Source: Microbacterium salitolerans (lineage in GTDB: Bacteria > Actinomycetota > Actinomycetes > Actinomycetales > Microbacteriaceae). Taken from it: DNA of 64,000 nucleotides. Position numbers and translations under genes: made by a program. Within the stretch, counting starts at the first letter, position 1, and the number at the start of each line of letters is the position of its first letter. Below are positions 36,027 to 44,437 of the stretch, piece by piece. The notes under the pieces were generated by a model. It was not told where the DNA came from, searched no databases, and saw only the letters and a list, made by a program, of their open reading frames with translations. The stretch spans positions 124,001-188,000 of the forward strand of contig NZ_JAHKSH010000005.1 in assembly GCF_019720895.1 (NCBI RefSeq). Reading direction: 5' to 3'.

Positions 36027-36869
36027 TCAGCGATCCCCGACGGTGACGAAGTCGATGAGCTCTTCGACGCGGCCCAGGAGCGTCGGCTCGAGATCGCGGA
36101 ACGTCGTGACGCGCGAGAGGATGCGCTGCCACGCGAGCCCGATGTCCTCCTTCGTCTCGGCGGGCCAGCCGAGACCGCGGCAGATCCCGGTCTTCCAGTC
36201 CTGCCCCCGCGGCACGACAGGCCACTGCGTGATGCCGAGGGCGGCGGGCTTGACGCACTGCCAGACATCGACGAACGGGTGGCCGACGATCTTCATGTGC
36301 GCCCCGTGCGGCCCCCGGAGGATCTGCTGAGCGATCCGCTGCTCCTTGGATCCGTCGACGAGGTGATCGACGAGGACGCCGTAGCGGCGCTGGGCCGTCG
36401 GGGGCTCTTCGCGCAGGAGGTCGTCGAGCAGGTCCAGCCCCGCGAGGAACTCGACGGTGACTCCCTCGGCGCGCAGATCGGCTCCCCACACCTTCTCGAC
36501 CAGCTCCGCGTCGTGCTTGCCCTCGACGAGGATCCGGCTCGGCAGCGCCACACGGGCCCGGTCGTCCGCCGAGGTGAACGAACCGGAGGCGGTGCGCGTG
36601 CGACCCCGCGGCTTCGCGACGGCCTTCTCGAGGATCACCGGCTCACCCTCGATGAGGAATCCGGCGCCCAGCGGGAAGGTGCGCCTGCGCCCCTTCCAGT
36701 CCTCGAGCTCGACGTTCCCTGCCTCGACGCGTGTGATCGCTCCGCACCAGCCGTCGCCCGCGACCTCGACCACGAGATCGAGCTCGGCGGGAACCGGCTT
36801 CGAGACCTTCTTGCCCTTGTCTCGCCATCCCGAGGCGAGCACATCGGATCCATACCTGTCGTCGTGCAT
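36027..36869 (-). CDS. DUF3097 family protein with TOPRIM-like motifs
   Basis: A 280-residue cytosolic protein of an actinobacterial family of unknown function. After an N-terminal beta-rich part, ILVEGKHDAELVEKVWG followed by GVLVDHLVDGSKE has the Glu and Asp-x-Asp-like pattern of a TOPRIM domain, hinting at nucleic-acid binding or cleavage. It heads the operon with trmB. Confidence 0.85.
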   Translation of the reverse strand: MHDDRYGSDVLASGWRDKGKKVSKPVPAELDLVVEVAGDGWCGAITRVEAGNVELEDWKGRRRTFPLGAGFLIEGEPVILEKAVAKPRGRTRTASGSFTSADDRARVALPSRILVEGKHDAELVEKVWGADLRAEGVTVEFLAGLDLLDDLLREEPPTAQRRYGVLVDHLVDGSKEQRIAQQILRGPHGAHMKIVGHPFVDVWQCVKPAALGITQWPVVPRGQDWKTGICRGLGWPAETKEDIGLAWQRILSRVTTFRDLEPTLLGRVEELIDFVTVGDR

Positions 36870-37004
36870 CCGTGACAGCTTACGAAGGCTCGGGTGATCC
36901 GCGGGTGATTCCGCGCCGCGACGGCGGGAATCGCCCTTCCGATGTCAGATGTCATCCATAGGATCGTGTGCAGCGGGTTCCACCGCCCGCGCAAGGGAGA
37001 ACGC

Positions 37005-39023
37005 ATGCGCCTGGTTCGCACTCGACTGCTCGGCGCGCTCGGCATCGCTGCCGCGCTGCTGTTCGCGCCGACCACGGCGTCCGCGACGTCCCCCGTCACG
37101 CTCGGGGCCGGGTACGTCCACGACGAGGCCGACGTGCTGAGCCCGGCAGAAGAAGACGCCGCGCAGCAGCGCCTCGAGCAGCTGCGGAACGACAGCGACG
37201 CCGAGATGTGGGTCGTGTACGTCGACGAGTTCACGGATCCGTCCGACTCCGCCGAGTGGGCGAACGAGACGGCCGATGACAACGGGCTGGGTGCCGATCA
37301 GTACCTGCTCGCGATCTCGACCGACGGCCGCCAGCTGTTCCTGTCCCCGCCGTTCGACGGCGGGCTCGGAGAGGCCAAGCTCGTCGCGATCGAGGAAGCG
37401 GCCGGAGCGGCCCTGCAGAGCGACGACTGGGCCGGCGCCGTCGACGCCGCGGCCGACGAGTTCACCGAGCAGGCGAAGCCCGACTTCACGTTCCTGTTCG
37501 TCCTCATCGGCCTCGCGATTCTCGTCGTCGTGGTGCTGGTCGTCCTGCGGCTCGCCGCACGTGCGAAGAAGAGGCGCGCCGAGGAAGAGGCGCGCGCGGA
37601 GCTCGCCGCCGAGGTCTCCGACGTCGACAAGCGGGCGTCCGCGCTCATGGTGCAGATGGACGACGATCTGCGCACGGCAGAGCAGGAGCTCGGCTTCGCC
37701 GTCGCGCAGTTCGGAGACGAGGCGGTCGGCGACTACGCCGCCGCGTTGTCGGACGCGCGCACGGCGCTCGATCGCTCGTTCGCGATCCAGCAGCAGCTCG
37801 AAGACGACGCCCCCGAGGCGCTCGAGCGCCAGCGCGAGATGCTCGGCGAGATCGTGTCGCTCCTCGAGCGGGCCGACCAGGACCTCGATGACAAGGCCGA
37901 GGGGTTCGAGAAGCTGCGCGAGCTCGACGAGAACGCCCCGCAGGTCCTCGAGCAGCTCGCGGCGAAGCGCGCGTCCGCCGCCGACGCCCCCGAGCGCATC
38001 GCGGCCGAGATCGCGCGCCTGCGCGAGACGTACGCATCGCCCGCGCTCGACGACGTCGACGGCAACGACGAGCAGGCCGCCACGCGCCTGGCGTTCGTCG
38101 ACACCGCCCTCGACGAGGCGCGCGCACACCTCGACGCAGGCGACTCCGGCGAGGCGGCCCTCGACCTCCGGGATGCCGAGCGTGCACTGGGGCAGGTCGA
38201 CGAGCTCGTCGGCGCCGTCACCGTGCTCTCCGGATCATTCGCCGAATCCGAGGCGTGGGCGAGCGAGATGATCGCCGAGCTCGAGAGCGACATCCGCCGC
38301 GCGCAGACGATGCCCGACCCCGACGGCCGCATCGCGCAGGCCGTCGCCGCGACGACGGGCCTCATCGACAACGCGCGCACGAACCTGCAGAGCTCGGCGC
38401 GCACGCCGCTCGTCATCTCGGAGGCGCTCGACCAGGCGAACGACCGCATCGACGGCGTGCTCGCGAGCGCCCGGGCCGCCGAAGAAGCGCGGGTCCGCCA
38501 GCAGCAGAAGCTCGACCACGCGATCCGTCAGGCGCAGTCGCACCTCAGCACTGCGGAGAGCTACATCAGCACCCGCCGCGGCGGCGTCGGCGCGTCCGCC
38601 CGCACGCAGGCCGCGCAGGCGCGCACAGCTCTCGACAAGGCCATCGCCGTCCAGACGACCGATGCCGATCGCGCGATCACCCAGGCGCAGCAGGCCGCAC
38701 GCCTCGCGCAGAACGCCGCGCAGTCGGCGCGCAGCGACGTCCAGCGCTATGAGCGCTCCGGCTACGGCGGGTACAGCGGCGGCTACGGCCGGCGGCGCAC
38801 GTCGGGAATCGGCGATGACATCGTCGGCGGCGTGATCGGCGGTCTCATCGGCGGTGCGCTGTCCGGTGGCTCCCGACGCGGGTCCGGCTGGGGCTCCTCG
38901 TCTCGTCGAGGCGGCCTCAGTGGTCTCGGCGGCTTCGGCGGCGCGTCGCGCTCGGGCGGCGGACGCCGAGGTGGCCGTTCCCGTTCGAGCGGCGGACGCC
39001 GCGGAGGAGGACGCCGATTCTGA
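37005..39023 (+). CDS. TPM-domain protein with long coiled-coil and Gly/Arg-rich tail
   Basis: A 672-residue exported membrane protein. A signal peptide ends near ASA (27), a TPM domain covers about 32-155 (VHDEADVLSPAEEDAA, ISTDGRQLFLSPPFDG), one membrane helix spans 162-182, and a long cytosolic coiled-coil runs to about 580. The last 90 residues are Gly/Ser/Arg-rich with a GGVIGGLIGGAL segment. TPM domains occur in proteins linked to membrane-complex repair. AGGGAG precedes the ATG at 37005. pspA follows 72 bases later, suggesting a shared membrane-stress role. Confidence 0.85.
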   Translation: MRLVRTRLLGALGIAAALLFAPTTASATSPVTLGAGYVHDEADVLSPAEEDAAQQRLEQLRNDSDAEMWVVYVDEFTDPSDSAEWANETADDNGLGADQYLLAISTDGRQLFLSPPFDGGLGEAKLVAIEEAAGAALQSDDWAGAVDAAADEFTEQAKPDFTFLFVLIGLAILVVVVLVVLRLAARAKKRRAEEEARAELAAEVSDVDKRASALMVQMDDDLRTAEQELGFAVAQFGDEAVGDYAAALSDARTALDRSFAIQQQLEDDAPEALERQREMLGEIVSLLERADQDLDDKAEGFEKLRELDENAPQVLEQLAAKRASAADAPERIAAEIARLRETYASPALDDVDGNDEQAATRLAFVDTALDEARAHLDAGDSGEAALDLRDAERALGQVDELVGAVTVLSGSFAESEAWASEMIAELESDIRRAQTMPDPDGRIAQAVAATTGLIDNARTNLQSSARTPLVISEALDQANDRIDGVLASARAAEEARVRQQQKLDHAIRQAQSHLSTAESYISTRRGGVGASARTQAAQARTALDKAIAVQTTDADRAITQAQQAARLAQNAAQSARSDVQRYERSGYGGYSGGYGRRRTSGIGDDIVGGVIGGLIGGALSGGSRRGSGWGSSSRRGGLSGLGGFGGASRSGGGRRGGRSRSSGGRRGGGRRF

Positions 39024-39095
39024 TGCGCACCATATGAATCCGCGACAGACTGTTCCCACCCGACCTCTCTCGATCCATCTCGAAAGGCACGAAAC

Positions 39096-39833
39096 ATGAG
39101 CAAGCAGTCGATCTTCGGTCGCATCTCGACTCTGATCCGCGCGAACGTCAACTCCCTCATCGACGAGGCCGAGGATCCCCAGAAGATGCTCGACCAGCTG
39201 GTCCGCGACTACACGAACAACATCGCCGACGCCGAGGCCGCGATCGCCGAGACGATCGGACAGCTGCGCCTTCTCGAGCGCGACACCGAGGAGGATCGCC
39301 GGGCGGCCGTCGAGTGGGGCAACAAGGCCATCGCGGCGAGCCGCAAGGGCGACGAGCTGCGCACGTCGGGCGACACGGCGGGTGCCGACAAGTTCGACAA
39401 CCTCGCCAAGGTCGCGATCCAGCGCCAGGTGCAGACCGAGAACGAGGTCAAGGCCGTCGAGCCGCAGATCCAGCAGCAGCAGGTCGTGGTCGACAAGCTC
39501 AAGGACGGCCTCAACGGCATGAAGCAGAAGCTCGATCAGCTGAAGAGCAAGCGCAACGAGCTCGTCTCACGCGCCAAGATCGCCGAGGCCCAGAACAAGG
39601 TGCACGACGCGGTCAAGTCGGTCGACGTCATGGACCCGACGAGCGAGCTCGGACGCTTCGAGGAGAAGGTGCGTCGCCAGGAGTCGCTCGCCACGGGCAA
39701 GGCCGAGCTGTCGGCATCGAGCCTCGACGCCCAGTTCGAGTCGCTCGAGGACGTCGGCGAGCTCACCGAGGTCGAGGCGCGCCTCGCCGCCCTCAAGTCG
39801 GGTGGCAACGGCGGCGCCATCACCGCCGGCTGA
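39096..39833 (+). CDS. pspA: PspA/IM30 (ESCRT-III-like) membrane-stress protein
   Basis: A 245-residue helical protein that coats and protects stressed membranes. The N-terminal IFGRISTLIRANVNSLIDEA is the amphipathic helix plus first core helix; the hairpin AEAAIAETIGQLRLLE and long coiled coil follow. The C-terminus is short and Gly-rich. It lies after the TPM-domain gene on the same strand, and a hairpin follows. Confidence 0.95.
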   Translation: MSKQSIFGRISTLIRANVNSLIDEAEDPQKMLDQLVRDYTNNIADAEAAIAETIGQLRLLERDTEEDRRAAVEWGNKAIAASRKGDELRTSGDTAGADKFDNLAKVAIQRQVQTENEVKAVEPQIQQQQVVVDKLKDGLNGMKQKLDQLKSKRNELVSRAKIAEAQNKVHDAVKSVDVMDPTSELGRFEEKVRRQESLATGKAELSASSLDAQFESLEDVGELTEVEARLAALKSGGNGGAITAG

Positions 39834-39844
39834 CCCTCGCAGCA

Positions 39845-39887
39845 CGCGAGAGGCGCGGATCCTGACATCGGGGCCGCGCCTCTTGCG
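39845..39887 (+). terminator. Hairpin after pspA
   Basis: Arms CGCGAGAGGCGCGG (39845-39858) and CCGCGCCTCTTGCG (39874-39887) pair over 14 bases with one G-T pair and a 15-base loop, 12 bases after the pspA stop. No T-run follows. Confidence 0.7.
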
Positions 39888-39967
39888 CGTTCCGCCGGCC
39901 GAGGAGCGCCCGGCTCGCGCTCTTCGGATCCCTTACGTTTCCCACATGAAAGGGGGACAATCGGCCC

Positions 39968-40786
39968 ATGACACGGTTCGTGGTTGTTCCGCAATGGCAG
40001 GGCTCGCCCTCCACACGCGCGATGGCCCTCGTCGACGGCGCCGACGCGATCGCCGGCGACCTGCCGAGCGCCGCCTGCCTGCGCGTCGAGGTCCCCTCTG
40101 AAGCGGGCGAGAGCCTCGACACGGGCGTGCGACGCGCCAGCACGCTGCGCCGCCTGAGGAGCCGCGTCGACGAGGCGCTCGCCGAGATCGACGACGAGCG
40201 CGTGCTCGTCGTCGGCGGCGACTGCGGCGTCGCGCTGCCCGCGATCTCACACGTCGCGGGCGATGACCTCGCCGTCGTGTGGTTCGACGCGCACGGTGAC
40301 CTCCACTCCCCCGCCTCGTCGCCCTCGGGCGCGTTCGCGGGGATGGCGCTGCGCGGAATCCTCGGCGAATGCGCCACGGGGCTCGCGCTCCCGCGCGGGG
40401 CCGTCACGGCGGACCGCGTCGTCCTGGCGGGCGTGCGGGCGCTCGACGACGAAGAGCACGCGTTCGCCACCCGCGAGGGGATCCGCCATCTCGGCCGCGA
40501 GACGACGGGCGCGCAGATCGCCCAGGCCGTCGTCGACACGGGCGCGAAGCGGGTCTACATCCACGTCGATCTCGACGTGCTCGACCCCGCGCACATGACG
40601 GGCGTCGCGGATGCGCAGCCGTTCGGGCTCGAGGCCGCCGCCCTCATCGACGCGATCGCCGCCATCCGCTCCGTGCTCCCCCTGGCGGGCTCCACACTCA
40701 CCGGGTTCGCGCCGCAGTCGCCGCAGGCGGCCGTCGAGGATCTCGGCACGATCCTCCGCGTCGTGGGAGCACTCGCGAAGGAGTGA
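39968..40786 (+). CDS. Arginase/agmatinase-family hydrolase
   Basis: A 272-residue member of the binuclear-metal ureohydrolase fold. DAHGDLHS and HVDLDVLDP supply five of the six usual Mn ligands. The sixth, the His of GGDH, is Cys here (VVGGDCGVAL), so metal occupancy may differ from classic arginase. The substrate (arginine, agmatine, formiminoglutamate or another guanidino compound) cannot be told; no hut or arg genes are near. The stop lies 15 bases from the facing SIP-domain gene. Confidence 0.82.
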   Translation: MTRFVVVPQWQGSPSTRAMALVDGADAIAGDLPSAACLRVEVPSEAGESLDTGVRRASTLRRLRSRVDEALAEIDDERVLVVGGDCGVALPAISHVAGDDLAVVWFDAHGDLHSPASSPSGAFAGMALRGILGECATGLALPRGAVTADRVVLAGVRALDDEEHAFATREGIRHLGRETTGAQIAQAVVDTGAKRVYIHVDLDVLDPAHMTGVADAQPFGLEAAALIDAIAAIRSVLPLAGSTLTGFAPQSPQAAVEDLGTILRVVGALAKE

Positions 40787-40801
40787 CCCGGGCCGAGCGG
40801 G

Positions 40802-41272
40802 TCAGACGTAGGCGCTGAGAGCCTCGCGCACCGTGATGGCGTCGCGAGAGAAGCCGAGCGATCCCGTGAGGTGCTCGACGATGTCGGCCGTCGCGACGTA
40901 GCCGCCGAGCAGCGTGATGTTCGTCTCGTGGGAGTCGTCGTCGCAGAGCATCTCGTCGGCGTAGGCGATCGCCGCCCGCGTCATCGCGGTGCCGACACGG
41001 CAGAGCTGCCCCGTTCCAGGAGCGCCGCGCCGCGCCGCGCGATCGAGCCACGTCACGCTCATGCGAGCGGGGGCGGAGATCGGCGCGATCTGCGAGGCGT
41101 CGGGGACCTCGATGAAGACGCGACCCGAGGCGCACATCGGCAGTGTGGCGAGCAGCATCTCGAGGTCGGCGAGCGAGTGCTCGTCGGCCGTGATCAGGTG
41201 CTGGGCGCGCGCATGACGACGCGAACGACACCGCGTGTCGTCGTGTGTGGATGCGAGTGCGTGGGCCGACAT
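40802..41272 (-). CDS. SIP-domain (siderophore-interacting-like) protein
   Basis: A 156-residue protein resembling the C-terminal, NAD(P)H-binding half of siderophore-interacting proteins: HLITADEHSLADLEMLLATL, GRVFIEVPDA and CRVGTAMTRAAIAYADEMLC. The FAD-binding N-terminal half is absent, as in stand-alone actinobacterial SIP-domain proteins. An iron box lies just upstream, which fits a role in reducing ferric siderophores or in iron metabolism. ATG at 41270-41272. Confidence 0.8.
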   Translation of the reverse strand: MSAHALASTHDDTRCRSRRHARAQHLITADEHSLADLEMLLATLPMCASGRVFIEVPDASQIAPISAPARMSVTWLDRAARRGAPGTGQLCRVGTAMTRAAIAYADEMLCDDDSHETNITLLGGYVATADIVEHLTGSLGFSRDAITVREALSAYV

Positions 41273-41294
41273 GGTGCCCCCAGTGTACCCCGCA

Positions 41295-41313
41295 AAGGGA
41301 AGGCTTGCCTAAC
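41295..41313 (-). promoter_or_regulatory. DtxR/IdeR-type iron box before the SIP-domain gene
   Basis: The plus-strand sequence AAGGGAAGGCTTGCCTAAC holds a strong right half (GGCTTGCCTAA) of the DtxR/IdeR operator and a weaker left half. It ends 22 bases before the SIP gene ATG and overlaps the stop of the AhpD-like gene. Repression by iron-loaded DtxR/IdeR is the expected behaviour. Confidence 0.7.
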
Positions 41314-41773
41314 TGGCCTTCGGGGGGACCGGATACCTGCCGGCGATGGTCAGGCGGTTGAAGGCGTTGATCGAGATCGCGAGCCAGCTGACGCCGACGT
41401 ACTCCTGCTCCGACAGCACGCTGCCGACGCGGTGGTACACATCGTCCGAGATGCCCTCGCGATGGATGAACGTGTGCGCTTCCGCGAGCTCGAGTGCCGC
41501 ACGCTCGCGATCCGCGAAGACGCCGGATTCGCGCCAGACCGGGATCTGAGAGATCTCGTCCACCGTGATCCCCGCCGCCTCGGCCTTCTCGAGGTGCACG
41601 CGCACGCAGTAGGAGCAGCCGTTCAGCTGCGAGCAGTGGAGCATCACGAGCTCCTTGAGGCGATCGTCGACGCCGTACTCGGCGGCGATGCGCCCGACCT
41701 CCTTCGAGAACTCTTCGAGGGAGCGATACGCCCCCATCGCCGACTTCGACAGGTGCACACGGGTCTCGCTCAT
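41309..41773 (-). CDS. Carboxymuconolactone decarboxylase / AhpD-like protein
   Basis: A 154-residue all-helical protein of the CMD/AhpD family. HCSQLNGCSYCVRVHLEKAE carries the Cys-x-x-Cys with following His used as a peroxide or disulfide redox centre. Such proteins reduce peroxidase partners or act as alkylhydroperoxidases. No peroxiredoxin gene is adjacent. The ATG is at 41771-41773. Confidence 0.9.
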   Translation of the reverse strand: MSETRVHLSKSAMGAYRSLEEFSKEVGRIAAEYGVDDRLKELVMLHCSQLNGCSYCVRVHLEKAEAAGITVDEISQIPVWRESGVFADRERAALELAEAHTFIHREGISDDVYHRVGSVLSEQEYVGVSWLAISINAFNRLTIAGRYPVPPKAS

Positions 41774-41820
41774 GGCTGCACACTACCGACGACGGTGTCG
41801 ACACGCGTCAAAAATCACTA

Positions 41821-41881
41821 TGCACTATGATAATGATCATAGAGTTGCAGAACGCGCATATATTTCACACTGCGTTGTGCA
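41821..41881 (+). promoter_or_regulatory. AT-rich double palindrome before the hydrolase-ABC transporter operon
   Basis: CTATGAT-AATG-ATCATAG (41825-41842) is a perfect seven-base inverted repeat, flanked by TGCA on each side. A second repeat, TGCAGAACGC (41846-41855) and GCGTTGTGCA (41872-41881), pairs in nine of ten bases. The GATAATGATCAT core resembles Fur/Zur-type operators, and GATAAT could also serve as a -10. The tract is strikingly AT-rich for this genome. It lies about 100-150 bases before the operon's first GTG. Confidence 0.55.
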
Positions 41882-41973
41882 GATTTTCTGGAGATTTCTC
41901 CTGGGGCGCCCGGAGCCTCCACAATGGTCTCGCTCCGAGACCTCTCGGCGCGCACCTTCCCCGAGGATCCATC

Positions 41974-42876
41974 GTGACACCCACGCACGCCGACTTCGAC
42001 GAGTTCGCGTTCCTGCCCGAGCAGGCCCGCGAGCAGGGCGCGGGCGCACCCGCCGTGCGCCGCGTGACGCTTCCCCTGCACGATGGCCGGTCGCTGTCCG
42101 GACTCCTCTTCGGCGAGGGCGCTCCGCGCGTCGTCTTCGTCCACGGCGCGGGGCTCAACGCCCACACCTGGGGTCGCACCGTCATCGCCCTCGGACAGCC
42201 CGTCCTCGCACTCGATCTGCCAGGGCATGGCGACTCCTCCTGGCGCGACGACGCCGCGTACGTCCCTCACGCGATGGCGCCGGACCTCATCGCCGCGATC
42301 GAGGAGTGGACGGCGACCCCCGTCACCCTCGTCGGCCATTCGCTCGGCGGCTTCGCGGCGATCGCCGTGGCGGATCAGCGACCCGATCTCGTCGCGCATC
42401 TCGCCCTCGTCGACATCGTGCCCGGCGCAGGCGGCGCCGGCGTGCGCGGCCTCGGCGCGTTCTACGAGCGCCTCGAGTTCGCCACGGTCAACGACGTGGT
42501 CGACCACGCGATGGGCTTCGGGCTCGGCGGCGAGCGCGAGCAGGCGCTCCGCGGGGTCCTCCTCAATACGCGCACGCGCGCGGACGGCGTCGTCGAGTGG
42601 AAGCACCACATGGCCCGCCTCTTCTCGCCATCGGCGCCCGACGCGGCGCTGCGCGAGATCGATCACGACGGGGGCTGGGCGGCTCTCGCCCGCGTCTCCT
42701 CCTCCGTCTCCCTCGTCGCGGGATCTCGCGGGTACCTCTCAGACGGCGACCTCGCACGCTTCCGCGACGTGCGCCCCCACGCCCAGGTCCTGACGCTCGA
42801 CGGCTCGCACAACGTGCAGGAGTCGGCCTATCTCGACCTCGCGCATCACGTGCGAGACCACCTCCCGAGCGCCTGA
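41974..42876 (+). CDS. Alpha/beta hydrolase
   Basis: A 300-residue cytosolic hydrolase. VFVHGAGLNAHTWG is the oxyanion region, GHSLGGFAAIA holds the Ser nucleophile, and GSHNVQ the catalytic His. The start is GTG at 41974 with GAGGAT upstream; a longer in-frame reading back to 41827 lies in the regulatory palindrome and is rejected. It heads the operon with the peptide/nickel-type ABC transporter, so it may process the imported compound. Confidence 0.85.
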   Translation: MTPTHADFDEFAFLPEQAREQGAGAPAVRRVTLPLHDGRSLSGLLFGEGAPRVVFVHGAGLNAHTWGRTVIALGQPVLALDLPGHGDSSWRDDAAYVPHAMAPDLIAAIEEWTATPVTLVGHSLGGFAAIAVADQRPDLVAHLALVDIVPGAGGAGVRGLGAFYERLEFATVNDVVDHAMGFGLGGEREQALRGVLLNTRTRADGVVEWKHHMARLFSPSAPDAALREIDHDGGWAALARVSSSVSLVAGSRGYLSDGDLARFRDVRPHAQVLTLDGSHNVQESAYLDLAHHVRDHLPSA

Positions 42877-42901
42877 GCCGCGCAGCCGAAAGGATCCCCG
42901 G

Positions 42902-44425
42902 ATGACTTCCCCCTTCTCGCGCTCCCGGCGCCCCGCCGGTGCGGCGGTCGTCGCGATCGGCGCGCTCGCGCTCGCGTCCTGCTCCGGCGGCGACGACGAG
43001 GCTCCCACCGGAGGGGTGGCCCCCGATGCCACGCTGAACGTCGGGATCGTGCTCGAGCCGACGAACCTCGACATCCGCCGCACGGCGGGCGCCGCGCTCG
43101 AGCAGGTGCTGATCGACAACATCTACCAGGGCCTCGTCACGCGCGGCGCGGAGGGCGAGGAGATCGCCCCCGCGCTCGCCGACGACTGGACGATCTCCGA
43201 TGACGGGCTCGTGTACTCGTTCGCCCTCGAAGAGGGCGTGACGTTCCACGACGGATCCGACCTCACCGCCGACGACGTCGTCGCGTCGTTCGAGGGGACG
43301 CGCTCCGACGAATCGCTGACGGGATCCGCGGATCTCCAGGTGATCGACCGCGTCGAGGCGCCCGACGCGCAGACCGTCGAGATCACGCTGACGGAGCCGA
43401 ACCAGAACTTCCTGTTCACGCTCACGGGACCCGCGGGCCTCGTCTTCGACTCCGAGGACGAGACCGACATGCAGACGGCCGCGAACGGCACCGGGCCGTT
43501 CACGCTCGAGGAGTGGCGACAGGGCGACAGCCTCACGTTCGCGCGCAACGACGCCTATTGGGGAGAGGCCGCGGGCGTCGCCGAGGTCGTGTTCCGCTAC
43601 ATCCCCGAGGCCACGGCGCTCGTGGGCGCGGGCCTCGACGGATCCCTCGACGCCATCACGGCCGTGGAGCCGGAGCTGTCCCCGCAGCTCGAGGGTGCGT
43701 TCGAGCTGCACACGGGCGAGACGACCGACAAGTTCATCCTCGCGTTCAACGACGAGGTCGAGCCCCTCGACGACGTCCGCGTGCGGGAGGCGCTGCGCCT
43801 TGCGATCGACCACGACGCGATCGTCGAGACGGTCGGCGCGGGCGTGACGCAGTTCGGGCCCATCCCGACGCTCGACCCCGGCTACGAGGATCTCTCCGAC
43901 ACGATCTCGTACGACCCCGAGCGCGCACGCGAGCTGCTCGAAGAGGCGGGCGCGACCGATCTCTCGCTCGAGCTCACGATCCCGACGCACTACGGCACGA
44001 CCGTCTCGACGCTGCTCGTCTCGGCGTTCGACGACGTCGGCGTCGACCTCGAGGTGAGCCCCGTCGAGTTCCCGACCTGGCTGCAGGACGTCTACACGAA
44101 CGGCGACTACGAGCTGAGCTACGTCAATCACGTCGAACCGCGCGACTTCTCGACGTGGACGGATCCCGACTACTACTACGCGATGGGCGACGCCGACGCG
44201 CTGGCCGAGGTGCAGAGCCTCTACACCGACGCGATGCGCGAGACCGACCCGGACGCGTCGGCCGAGATCCTCGCCGAGGCGGCGTCGGTCGTCGCGAGCC
44301 AGCATCCCGCCGACTGGCTCTACACACGCGAGGACGTCGTCGCCGTCGCCCCGGGTGTCGAGGGCTTCCCGCAGACCGCGACGAGCACCCGCCTCCCCGT
44401 GTCGGGCGTGACCGTCTCGTACTGA
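42902..44425 (+). CDS. ABC transporter substrate-binding lipoprotein (peptide/nickel, SBP_bac_5)
   Basis: A 507-residue lipoprotein: lipobox LASC near residue 27, then the DppA/OppA/NikA fold. Typical segments are PTNLDIRRTAGAALEQVLIDNIYQGL, ALADDWTISDDGLVYSFALE and GVTFHDGSDLTADDVV. It delivers substrate to the two permeases encoded next. Ligands of this family range from peptides to nickel and metal chelates, so the substrate is open. Confidence 0.92.
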   Translation: MTSPFSRSRRPAGAAVVAIGALALASCSGGDDEAPTGGVAPDATLNVGIVLEPTNLDIRRTAGAALEQVLIDNIYQGLVTRGAEGEEIAPALADDWTISDDGLVYSFALEEGVTFHDGSDLTADDVVASFEGTRSDESLTGSADLQVIDRVEAPDAQTVEITLTEPNQNFLFTLTGPAGLVFDSEDETDMQTAANGTGPFTLEEWRQGDSLTFARNDAYWGEAAGVAEVVFRYIPEATALVGAGLDGSLDAITAVEPELSPQLEGAFELHTGETTDKFILAFNDEVEPLDDVRVREALRLAIDHDAIVETVGAGVTQFGPIPTLDPGYEDLSDTISYDPERARELLEEAGATDLSLELTIPTHYGTTVSTLLVSAFDDVGVDLEVSPVEFPTWLQDVYTNGDYELSYVNHVEPRDFSTWTDPDYYYAMGDADALAEVQSLYTDAMRETDPDASAEILAEAASVVASQHPADWLYTREDVVAVAPGVEGFPQTATSTRLPVSGVTVSY

Positions 44426-44437
44426 TCCGACCCGACC

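Noticed and set aside
41827-41973. A 49-residue N-terminal extension of the alpha/beta hydrolase.
   Set aside because: The extension lies in AT-rich regulatory DNA, has no ribosome site, and adds nothing to the hydrolase fold; the GTG at 41974 has GAGGAT before it.
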